A stretch of 64,000 nt of DNA from Peptococcaceae bacterium BRH_c4b. Lineage in GTDB: Bacteria > Bacillota > Desulfotomaculia > Desulfotomaculales > Desulfocucumaceae. The stretch spans positions 26,853 through 90,852 of the forward strand of contig LADO01000042.1 of assembly GCA_000961595.1 (NCBI GenBank), in the 5' to 3' direction. Shown here in pieces: positions 34,793 to 43,600 of the stretch. Made by a program: the position numbers and the translations under genes. The notes beneath the pieces were generated by a model. The model had not been told where the DNA came from. It searched no databases and worked only from the letters and a program-made list of their open reading frames with translations. The first letter of the stretch is position 1; each line of letters opens with the position of its first letter.

Positions 34793-35028
34793 TCAGTAGT
34801 TGCGGAAGGTTTCCGTAAACGAAGCAAAGCAGATAAAATCCGCTTTTTAAACATTGCGCAAGGTTCTGTTGAAGAATGCCGATACTACCTGATTCTTACG
34901 AAGGATCTTGGATATGGTGATATTTCCGAAACAAAACTTCTTTTGCAAGAGGTTAGTAAACTGCTGGAAGCATGTTCTCGGGGTATTCTGACTACTGACT
35001 ACTGACTACTGATTACTGATTACTGATA
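34780..35028. repeat. Heptamer-bounded insertion carrying a four-helix-bundle remnant
   Basis: The left end has three copies of CAGTAGT (34780-34800). The right end has GACTACT three times, then GATTACT-type units (34990-35024). The ends are inverted to each other. The enclosed 190 bp encode the pseudogene listed next. The element lies between cbiB and cbiA and supplies the stop codons of both cbiB and its own remnant. Confidence 0.8.
34799..35005 (+). pseudogene. Truncated four-helix-bundle protein (23S rRNA intervening-sequence/bAvd-like)
   Basis: The frame reads VAEGFRKRSKADKIRFLNIA, then QGSVEECRYYLILTKDLGYG and LLLQEVSKLLEACSRG. This matches the second half of the PF05635 four-helix-bundle family, whose consensus has IAEGFGRRS, RFL.IA.GS..E and a final LLEEV helix. 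The first two helices are missing: the match begins exactly where the left heptamer array ends. The stop TGA (35003-35005) lies in the right array. It is a decayed cargo gene. Confidence 0.75.
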
Positions 35029-35046
35029 TTGGAAGGGGTCGTTGCT

Positions 35047-36453
35047 ATGACAAATTACCCCCGGCTGGTTATTGCGGGTGTGCACAGCGGTGTGGGCAAG
35101 ACCACGGTTTCCACCGCACTGATGGCCGCCCTGGCACGGTCTGGAATAAAGGTGCAGCCTTTCAAGGTGGGGCCCGATTACATCGATCCCGGCTACCATA
35201 CCGCCGCTACCGGAAAATGCAGCCGCAATCTGGATGCCTGGTTTGTAGGCGAGGACGGCATCAGGGAAATATTCATGCGCGCAGCCCGGGACGCCGATAT
35301 TTCAATCATAGAGGGCGTTATGGGCCTATATGACGGCAGGGGTTCCGGGGCAGAGGGATCAACCGCCCATGTGGCCAAAACACTTAAAGCGCCAGTGCTC
35401 CTTGTATTGGACGCCAGATCCATGGCCCGTAGCGCCGCCGCGCTGGTGCTGGGATATAAAAATTTTGACCCGGAAGTAAACCTGGCCGGGGTTTTTTTAA
35501 ACCGGGTGGGCAGTGAGAGGCATTATAACCTGCTGCGGCAGGCCATAGAAGAATGCTGCGGGGTGCCAGTAATCGGATACGCCAATCGCTGGGACGGACT
35601 GGATCTTCCCGAAAGGCACCTGGGTTTATTGCCCACGGCGGAGAAGGATAATCTGGACGAATTGCTCCTGACCATGGCGGATAGTGTTAAGCAAGGGGTT
35701 GACCCTGACCGGCTGGTGGAACTGTCCCGGATTGCCCCGCCCATAGCGCCGCCGGAAAAGAAAATTTTTCCCATTACTCCGCTTCCTGCCGTTATCCGGC
35801 TGGGTGTAGTGATGGACAGCGCCTTTAATTTTTATTACCAGGATGGGCTGGAGTTACTATCTGCCCGGGGAGCGGAACTGGTGTATTGCTCCGCCCTGAG
35901 CGGGTCTTTTCCCGGGGATATTGACGGACTGTACATCGGGGGAGGATTTCCGGAAATGTTTGCCCGGGAATTGTCCGCCAACCATAAGTTTATCGATGGC
36001 CTGCGGGCGGCCTGCGCCGCAGGCATGCCGGTATACGCCGAGTGCGGTGGATTTATGTATATGACCCGGGCGGTTACTGATTTTGAAGGCAACCGTCATG
36101 AGCTGGCCGGGGTAGTGCCGGGGGAGTGCCGTATGCAAAAAAAACGGGCCGCCCTGGGCTATGTTACTGCCACCGCCCTGGATGACAACATTCTGGTTGA
36201 CCGGGGGGAAGTTTTAAGGGGTCACGAATTTCACTATTCCGTATTGGAATTGGATCAGGGTATCCCCGGGGCTTATCGTCTGGCTAAGGAAGGGACAGAC
36301 GGTCATAGAACCGACGGCTATGCCAGCGGCAATATACTGGCATCGTATCTGCACATAAACTTTGCCGGGCATCCGGAGGCGGCTGGAAGGTTCATCGGAA
36401 AGTGTATCGAATACAAAGAAATGGCCTACACTTTTTCTGGGTCTACTGACTAA
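35047..36453 (+). CDS. cbiA: Cobyrinic acid a,c-diamide synthase
   Basis: 468 residues. N-terminal ATPase with P-loop GVHSGVGKTTVSTALM and FKVGPDYIDPGYH; C-terminal glutamine amidotransferase-type domain with Cys in VYAECGGFMYM and HFHYS-like HEFHYSVLE. The enzyme amidates the a and c carboxylates of cobyrinic acid, upstream of CobQ in the pathway. GGAAGGGG is spaced for ATG 35047 (TTG 35029 is the longer alternative). Also known as cobB in aerobic-pathway nomenclature. Confidence 0.95.
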   Translation: MTNYPRLVIAGVHSGVGKTTVSTALMAALARSGIKVQPFKVGPDYIDPGYHTAATGKCSRNLDAWFVGEDGIREIFMRAARDADISIIEGVMGLYDGRGSGAEGSTAHVAKTLKAPVLLVLDARSMARSAAALVLGYKNFDPEVNLAGVFLNRVGSERHYNLLRQAIEECCGVPVIGYANRWDGLDLPERHLGLLPTAEKDNLDELLLTMADSVKQGVDPDRLVELSRIAPPIAPPEKKIFPITPLPAVIRLGVVMDSAFNFYYQDGLELLSARGAELVYCSALSGSFPGDIDGLYIGGGFPEMFARELSANHKFIDGLRAACAAGMPVYAECGGFMYMTRAVTDFEGNRHELAGVVPGECRMQKKRAALGYVTATALDDNILVDRGEVLRGHEFHYSVLELDQGIPGAYRLAKEGTDGHRTDGYASGNILASYLHINFAGHPEAAGRFIGKCIEYKEMAYTFSGSTD

Positions 36454-36463
36454 AATAAAGGAA

Positions 36464-36500
36464 AGGGGACCCACTTTCACGAAGGAATGTCCCCAATTTA
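36464..36500. repeat. GGGGAC/GTCCCC hairpin between cbiA and cobD
   Basis: GGGGAC (about 36466) pairs with GTCCCC (about 36489), with an inner pair ACTTTCACGAAGG. A member of the same hairpin family as the element after polX. Confidence 0.45.
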
Positions 36501-36513
36501 TAGGAGAAAAACT

Positions 36514-37605
36514 ATGCTGCTTAGTGAACACCAGCACGGGGGCAACCTGACCCGGGCGGCCCGGGAGTACGGTCTTCCGGTACAACAGTTTATAGATTTT
36601 AGTGCCAGTATCAATCCTCTGGGCCCTTCGCCGGAGGTGTACCGGACCATTACCTATAATCTTTGGAGGATTCGCCATTACCCGGACCCGGACTGCGGGG
36701 AGATAACCGGCCTGCTGGCAAGTTATCTGGAAGTGCCTCCGGAAAGCGTTGTGGTGGGCAACGGGGGGGCGGAACTGATTTATATGCTGCCTGCCGCCCT
36801 TAAAATCAGGCGGGCGCTTATTGTTGCCCCCACTTTCAGTGAATATGCCGCGGCTATACATGCCACCGGCGGAGAGGCCGATCATTTTTGCCTGCCCCCG
36901 GAAGGGGATGCAACCCGTCACCTGGAAAACTTAAAACTGAAAATCCCTGACTATCATGCTGTTTTTATCTGCAATCCCAATAATCCCACCGGCAAGTTGT
37001 TCACTTCCGGGGAATTGGAACCACTGGTTCATACCGCTTCAGCCGCCGGGACGATGCTAGTAGTGGATGAAGCTTTCATTGATTTTGTTGACCGGCGGCG
37101 ACAGTGTTCACTGATGCACCGGGCGGCATCTATACCGAACTTAATAATTCTATATTCCCTAACCAAATTTTTTGGCATTCCCGGCCTGCGTCTGGGCGCG
37201 GTGATAACTGAGTCAGGGATGGCTAACGTCATTAAGCGTGCCGTGGACCCCTGGCGGGTTAACGTGCTGGCTCAGGTGGCGGGGGAGGCGGCTTTAAAGG
37301 ACAGGAAGCATATGGAGGCTACCATTGAACTGGTACAAAGGGAAAGGGATTATTTGCTCAAATCCCTGTCAGGGATGAAAGGTGTCAGGCCCATTTCCGG
37401 GGCGGCCAATTTTTTACTGGTTGATTTATCCGCCAGCGGCAAAAAGTTGAAGGAAATAATTCCCGAGTTGGGCAGGAGAGGCATACTGGTCAGGGACTGC
37501 TCCAATTTTTACGGCCTGGACGGAGAGTATATAAGGATTGCGATACGTAACCGGCCCGAGAATGACAAATTGCTGGCGTACCTGGGAGAGGTACTGGGGG
37601 GTTAA
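36514..37605 (+). CDS. cobD: L-threonine-O-3-phosphate decarboxylase
   Basis: 363 residues, PLP enzyme related to histidinol-phosphate aminotransferase. The N-terminal HQHGGNLTRAAREYG motif separates CobD from HisC. NPNNPTGKL, VVDEAFIDF and the PLP lysine in YSLTKFFGIPGLRLG are present. The product, aminopropanol phosphate, is the linker used by CbiB. TAGGAG precedes ATG 36514. The following cobC starts four bases after its stop, so the two are coupled. Confidence 0.93.
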   Translation: MLLSEHQHGGNLTRAAREYGLPVQQFIDFSASINPLGPSPEVYRTITYNLWRIRHYPDPDCGEITGLLASYLEVPPESVVVGNGGAELIYMLPAALKIRRALIVAPTFSEYAAAIHATGGEADHFCLPPEGDATRHLENLKLKIPDYHAVFICNPNNPTGKLFTSGELEPLVHTASAAGTMLVVDEAFIDFVDRRRQCSLMHRAASIPNLIILYSLTKFFGIPGLRLGAVITESGMANVIKRAVDPWRVNVLAQVAGEAALKDRKHMEATIELVQRERDYLLKSLSGMKGVRPISGAANFLLVDLSASGKKLKEIIPELGRRGILVRDCSNFYGLDGEYIRIAIRNRPENDKLLAYLGEVLGG

Positions 37606-37608
37606 CTT

Positions 37609-38250
37609 ATGAATTGCAGAGTTTATCTAATCAGGCATGGTGAGACCGTCTGGAACGCCGAGATGAAATTTCAGGGGCATAAAGACGTGCCTTTGAGCGA
37701 TAAGGGCGTAAAGCAGGCCAGATCCCTGGCTGACAGATTGCAAGAGCAGGAAATAGCGGCGGTATATGCCAGCGATCTGGGACGTGCGGTGCAAACGGCA
37801 AAGGAACTGGCCCTGCCCAGGAGGCTGGTAATTAATACCCTGCCTGCTTTGCGGGAATTGAATTTTGGAGACTGGGAAGGGCTGACCTTTAAAGAAATAA
37901 AAAAGTTTCACCACAGCTTGTTGCAAGAATGGTGGGCCAACCCCCTTGCTACGCGGATTCCAGGGGGAGAATGTCTTTCTGATCTGGTCGCCAGGGTTAC
38001 CGGCGCGATCAGGGAAATTATCGCCCTCAATAACAACAGGCAGGTGGCAGTGGTGTGCCACGGAGGACCTATCAGAGCCCTGGTGGCCAGCTTACTGGGC
38101 ATGGATTTGAATGAAAACTGGCGTATCAGGCAGGATAATGCCGCCCTTAATATAATCGACTTTCCCTCCTGGGAGAAGGGAATACTCGTATTGCTGAATG
38201 ACCGCAGCCATCTTGAAAATGATTTGTTTCCGGGCTTCCGCTGGGAATAA
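37609..38250 (+). CDS. cobC: Alpha-ribazole phosphatase (histidine phosphatase family)
   Basis: 213 residues. The catalytic motif YLIRHGETVWN opens the protein; the second His is in VVCHGGPIRAL, and ELNFGDWEGLT supplies the acid. In this operon the likely substrate is alpha-ribazole 5'-phosphate or adenosylcobalamin phosphate. The start follows GGGGGG of the cobD end. No cobS or cobT gene is present in the window, so the last ligation enzymes must lie elsewhere. Confidence 0.88.
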   Translation: MNCRVYLIRHGETVWNAEMKFQGHKDVPLSDKGVKQARSLADRLQEQEIAAVYASDLGRAVQTAKELALPRRLVINTLPALRELNFGDWEGLTFKEIKKFHHSLLQEWWANPLATRIPGGECLSDLVARVTGAIREIIALNNNRQVAVVCHGGPIRALVASLLGMDLNENWRIRQDNAALNIIDFPSWEKGILVLLNDRSHLENDLFPGFRWE

Positions 38251-38271
38251 AATCATCGTGGGGATAGTTCA

Positions 38272-40404
38272 ATGAAATTTCTACCTAAAAAATACAGATT
38301 AGTCGCGATACTGGCAGGTAGCGTGCTGTTATTCGTTATCCTCCTGGGACGCCTGTCCTGGCTACAACTGGTCAAGGGTGAAGAGCTAAGCCAAATGGCG
38401 TCTGGTATACGGGTGAAGGATGAAGTATTAAAACCGGTGCGGGGAACCATATATGACCGCAATCGCAACGAACTGGTTACCAGCGTGCCGGTTAATTCAG
38501 TTATCGCCGACCCTTCCATAATCGGTGATCCCGCTAAAGAAGCGGCCAGAATAGCGCCGCTTCTTGACATGAAAACCGGTGAAATCATGAAAAAGTTAAC
38601 CTCCAAGGGTCAATATGTATTATTAAAAAATAATGTTGATGCAGATACCACCGACAGTTTAAAAAAACTCGGGATTAACGGATTGTTTTTTGAGGAGAAA
38701 AGCCGCAGGTCTTTCCGGCAGCCTGGTATGGCAGCCCACATGCTTGGTTTTGTGGGGTTGGACAACGAGGGATTGAACGGTCTGGAGAAAAGTTTCGACA
38801 AAGAACTCCGGGGCGTGACGGGTACATTGTTAATTGAGACCGATGCCCAGGGACGCCAGCTTCCACAGACAGTATCCAGGCGCATTCCCCCGGTACCCGG
38901 CAGTGATCTGGTGCTTACCATGGACCAGTCCATCCAGTTTTTTGTGGAGAGGGAACTGGACAGGGTGGTGCAGGAGAACAGCCCTTCCCGTGCCGTCATC
39001 ATGGTGGCGGACCCCAAAACCGGTGAGATCCTGGCCATGGGTACCAGACCCACCTTTGATCCGGAGAACTGGAACAAATACCCCCAGTCCATCTGGGATA
39101 AAAACCCTGCCACTCTTTACAATTACGAGCCGGGCTCAACATTTAAAATTATTACTGCCGCCGCAGCCCTGGAAGAGGGGGTGGTGAAAGAGACCGACAG
39201 ATTTTACGACCCCGGATATATCCAGGTTAAGGGCGGGAAAATATACTGCTGGGACAGGTCCGGACACGGAGCCGAATCCTTTGCCGAAGGGGTGGCTAAC
39301 TCCTGCAACCCGGTGTATATACAGGTAGGGCTTAAGATCGGACGTGAGAAACTTTACAGGTATATTAACGGTTTTGGTTTCGGTCAGTCCACCGGCATTG
39401 ATTTACCCTGGGAGGAAAAGGGTGTCGTAAAAACTAAAGAAAAGGTAACGGAGCTTGATCTTGCCACCATTTCCATTGGGCAGTCAGTGTCCGTAACGCC
39501 GGTTCAGATGCTGAGGGCGCTGTGCGCTGTGGCCAACGGGGGCCGGCTGATGCAGCTGCACCTGGTTAAATCCGTGAACAGCAGTGATGGTAAGGTTGTA
39601 AAATACTTTGAGCCGGAATCCGACCGCCAGGTCATATCCGAAGCCACATCCCGGCAACTTTCCAAACTGCTGCAAAAGGTAGTCCTGGAGGGTACGGGTA
39701 AGAGTGCTTTTGTAGAGGGCTACCGGGTGGCGGGAAAAACAGGTACCGCCCAGGTCCCAGAACATGGCGGCTACGCCCAGGGCAGGTATGTGGCATCTTT
39801 TGCCGGCTTTGCCCCTGCGGACGACCCCCGTATAGCCGTACTGGTAATGGTGGCCGAGCCGAAGGGAGGCAAATATTACGGGAGTGAGGTGGCGGCCCCG
39901 GCTTTCCAGGCCGTGGCCCGGGATACCCTGCGCTACCTGCGCGTTCCCGAAGATCCGGCTTTGCCCGTGCCAAAAGACTATATAAAGGAAACCAATCCGG
40001 CCCCGGTCCCGGTGGCCAGCACAAAGCGCGTGGTTCCCAATGTTGTGGGATTCCCCCTGGATGATGCACTACAGGCACTTAAAACAGCGGGGTTTTATGG
40101 GCGACTTGAAGGAAAGCAGGGCTCGGTTAGCGAGCAAAAACCTCCCGGAGGAACCATACTGGACCGGGGCGGCACGGTATTGATAAAAGTCTCGCCGGCC
40201 AGCACCACCGGTTTGAAGGATCAGGTGGTGGTGCCGGACCTCAGGGGCATGACTGTAAAAAAAGCCGGTATGCTGCTGGAAGAAGTGGGGCTAAATCTCA
40301 ACCCATACGGCAGCGGGCTGGCGGCCAGGCAAAGTCCCGCACCCGGAACAAAATTAAGCAGGAACAGCACGGTTATTGTGGAATTTGTACCCCCCAGGGG
40401 TTAA
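38272..40404 (+). CDS. Class B penicillin-binding protein with two PASTA domains
   Basis: 710 residues: one N-terminal membrane helix (VAILAGSVLLFVILLGRLSW), a dimerisation domain (RGTIYDRNRNELV), a transpeptidase with Ser289 in GSTFK, SCN at 344-346 and KTG at 489-491, and two C-terminal PASTA repeats (about 583-645 and 650-708; VVPNVVGFPLDDALQALK, VVPDLRGMTVKKAGMLLE). The layout is that of the FtsI/SpoVD group, which cross-links septal or spore-cortex peptidoglycan. Which of the two cannot be decided here. Its promoter may lie in the upstream cob operon. Confidence 0.92.
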   Translation: MKFLPKKYRLVAILAGSVLLFVILLGRLSWLQLVKGEELSQMASGIRVKDEVLKPVRGTIYDRNRNELVTSVPVNSVIADPSIIGDPAKEAARIAPLLDMKTGEIMKKLTSKGQYVLLKNNVDADTTDSLKKLGINGLFFEEKSRRSFRQPGMAAHMLGFVGLDNEGLNGLEKSFDKELRGVTGTLLIETDAQGRQLPQTVSRRIPPVPGSDLVLTMDQSIQFFVERELDRVVQENSPSRAVIMVADPKTGEILAMGTRPTFDPENWNKYPQSIWDKNPATLYNYEPGSTFKIITAAAALEEGVVKETDRFYDPGYIQVKGGKIYCWDRSGHGAESFAEGVANSCNPVYIQVGLKIGREKLYRYINGFGFGQSTGIDLPWEEKGVVKTKEKVTELDLATISIGQSVSVTPVQMLRALCAVANGGRLMQLHLVKSVNSSDGKVVKYFEPESDRQVISEATSRQLSKLLQKVVLEGTGKSAFVEGYRVAGKTGTAQVPEHGGYAQGRYVASFAGFAPADDPRIAVLVMVAEPKGGKYYGSEVAAPAFQAVARDTLRYLRVPEDPALPVPKDYIKETNPAPVPVASTKRVVPNVVGFPLDDALQALKTAGFYGRLEGKQGSVSEQKPPGGTILDRGGTVLIKVSPASTTGLKDQVVVPDLRGMTVKKAGMLLEEVGLNLNPYGSGLAARQSPAPGTKLSRNSTVIVEFVPPRG

Positions 40405-40426
40405 TTTGGAGTTTAGATGAGAGATT

Positions 40427-40478
40427 AAAGGCGGCTGAAGCTTACGGTTGTAATTCCGTAGCCCAGCCGCCTTTTGTT
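40427..40478 (+). terminator. Terminator of the PBP gene
   Basis: AAAGGCGGCTG (40427 on) pairs with CAGCCGCCTTTT (40464-40475), with an inner TACGG/CCGTA pair, followed by GTTGTTCTTTTT. Its right half forms part of the 83-bp repeat. Confidence 0.85.
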
Positions 40479-40526
40479 GTTCTTTTTATATAAAGAAACG
40501 TGTTACATACCAGTTGTTTAATTCCC
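40444..40526 (+). repeat. 83-bp direct repeat, left copy
   Basis: Matches 50358-50440 in 81 of 83 positions (differences at the A/G in TATATAAAG and the T/A in GTTGTTTAA). It contains the right half of the PBP terminator and a truncated copy of the 3' end of the prepilin peptidase gene (antisense). It marks the left edge of the RHS island. Confidence 0.9.
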
Positions 40527-40612
40527 TCCTTCCCCTCAGGGCCTGCCATGGCAACATGGTGTTTTGGCATCCTACATCAATTCCTAGTCACAAAAGAAAA
40601 TAAGATGCTAAG

Positions 40613-43600
40613 ATGGTGATTAAAGGAAACCTGATGGCTTCAGGCTCGGATCAAAGCAATATAGTCTTTACTTCATATAATGATGATAGTTTTGGCGGAG
40701 ATACCAACGGAGACGGGTCAACTTCAGTCCCCAACAAAGGAGACTGGTACTGTCTTGAGTCCTATACGGGCGGTACCATCAACCTGAATTACTGTAGGAT
40801 AAGGTTTGGCGGAAAAACTTATGCCATGGCCTATAGTTCCGGTGGGGGATTGTATGTTGACCACTCTATAATAGAGCAGAGCAATACCAGAGGGATAGAG
40901 ATTAAGGGATCCGGGTCCGTTACGAATAACCAGCTAAGTTACTTCATCGCAACAGGTGTTTACGTCAATAGTGGTTCTCCGGAAATATCAGGAAATAATA
41001 TAACCGGCGGCAGCTATGGTATTTATATTATTGGCGGCTCATCAAACATCAGTTCTAATTCGATTAGTAATTTCTCGCATACCGGAATCTATGTGAGTGA
41101 CAGCTCTCCTGCAATATCCCAAAACAATGTAAGCGGTGGAAGTTACGGCATCTATGTTCTGAATGGGACAGCGAATATCAATTCCAATACGATAAGTAAT
41201 TTCTCGAACACCGGAATTTATGTGAGAAATTATTCATCTACAATTTCTCAAAACAATGTGACTGGCGGGAGTTATGGCCTTTATGTTCTAAACGGGAGTC
41301 CTAATATCAATTCCAATACTATTAATAATAGCAATAATACAGGAATTTATATAAGCAGCGGTTCCCCTGCAATCACAGATAACACCCTTAACGGTGGGTC
41401 GGGAAATAATAAAGGTATTGTTGTTAATGATGGAACGGTGACAATAGAAAACAACAACATATCGCAGTACCCGAATTATGAGGCTATTCAATTGGGAAGC
41501 TCAAGCGGAACCGTAAGCGGTAGCGTCTATGGAAATATAATAAGCTGCTGTAAATATCCCTTTGGGTTTGCCGGAGACAAGATTCCTTCAATCACCTTCA
41601 ATGATAATGATATATCCGGATGCAGCCATTTAGGAATTCACCTTAATCTGTATCTTTCTTCCTGTACAATACCTGTTTATAGCCTTCCTTATATTGTTAC
41701 CGACATAAGTGTAAAAACCGGAGCAACAGTTAATATATCTCCGGGTGCCATATTTAAGCTTAGAGATGATATAACTATAACTGTTTTTGGTACTCTTAAT
41801 GTTGAAGGAAACGTCAACAACCCGGTTGTTTTTACCTCACTTAAAGATGATTTCTACGGTGGGGATACAAATAAGGACGGAACGGCCACCACGCCACAGC
41901 CGAATGATTGGAACATGATACATTTAGCAGATAATGCAAAAGCATACCTTAATTACGCAATCATTCGATATGGTCGTTCCGCTCTGGATATAAACGACCA
42001 AAGCTCTGAACTCTCGGTCTACAATTGCGACATAAGTAGCTCTAGCTGGGGGCTGGATATATACGATACCAGTAAAGTTAATGTTATAGGTAACAAAATA
42101 TACCACAATGGGAGAGGAATATATTCAAGTAACGGTTCATCCCCTCTGATTATTAATAATGAAATTTACGATAACGGTCATGGAATAGATATTTTCCGGA
42201 GTTCTGCTGCACTTGTTATGGGTAATAACATTCACCATAACAGGACAGGGATTCAAATCATGATGCAATCAGGTGACCATTATGGTTGCAATATAAGCTA
42301 CAACAATATTGAAAACAATTCGTATTACGGTTTTGAAAACTGGTCGGCAAATCAGCCTCCTGTTGCTGTAGCTGAAAACAACTGGTGGGGCAGCGAGTCA
42401 GGGCCCAGTCCAATTGGTAGCGGTGACAAGATAAATAGCACCACCCTGGTGGATGTCAGTCCATGGCTTAAGACTAGATTTGTACCCCCTGCACCCGAGA
42501 GCCTATTAGGAAATCGGCATTGGGACTTTAAATGCAACGACCCGGTGAATGCGGTTACCGGTAACTTTACCTATGAGAAAAAAGACATTGAAATACCTAC
42601 CAGGGGGGAATCCCTTACGTTCGCCCGCTTCTACAACTCCCTGGACAGCAGGGTTGGGCCCCTGGGCAAGGGGTGGCAGCACAACTATAACTGTACCATA
42701 ACCATAAATGAAGACAACTCGGCAACGGTGCTTTATCCCGATGGACACCAGGAAACATTCCCATATGACAACGATACTTATATACGCCCGTTAGCGTGTT
42801 TTGAAACCCTTACCCGCACTGATGAAGGCTTCCTCTTAACCTTTAAGGATCAAACCATTTTTGTATTCAATTCCTCCGGAGTGTTAACGGCTATCAAAGA
42901 TAAGAACAATAACACCAACTCCCTTATATACAGCGGGTCCCTGCTGCAATCAGTTACAGAACCCGGCGGGCGTGTGCTTGGGTTCCAATACTGGCCTGAT
43001 AATAAGCTGAAACAGGTAATCGACCCGGCCGGCAGAACTGTAAGCTTCACCTATGATGGAAGCGGGAACCTGACCTCCTGCACAGACGTAAACGGAGGCG
43101 TCTGGAATTATGATTATTCCGAGGGCCTGTTGAGTTCTATTGTCGACCCCCGGAATAATCATATTGTTACCAATATCTATGACACCAACGGCAGAGTCGT
43201 TAAACAAACCGATGGAGAAAATCACGTCACAGCCTTCAATTACGATCCTGTTAACAGGATCAATACCATAACTGACCCATTGGGAAACAAGGCAACATTA
43301 TCCTACGACCCATTGTACAGGATTACTTCTATTGACTATCCGGAAGGGATACAGGAAAGTTTTCATTACGATGCCAACAACAACCGCACCGGCGTCAAGG
43401 ACAAAAACGGCAACACTACTGTCTATACATACGATGACATGGGCAATATGTTGACCAAGACCGTCCCGGCTCCGCTGAATTATGTTACTATCTATACTTA
43501 TGACAGCTTTAATAACCCCACCCGGGTTATTGACGAGGGCGGGTACGCAACAGACTATACCTATGACGCAAAAGGCAACCTGCTCACCGTCAGCAGGGCG

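Noticed and set aside
40981..41500. Tandem repeats in the beta-helix region as a possible CRISPR-like array
   Set aside because: The repeats are degenerate, codon-periodic and fit beta-helix rungs; no constant repeat with unique spacers exists.
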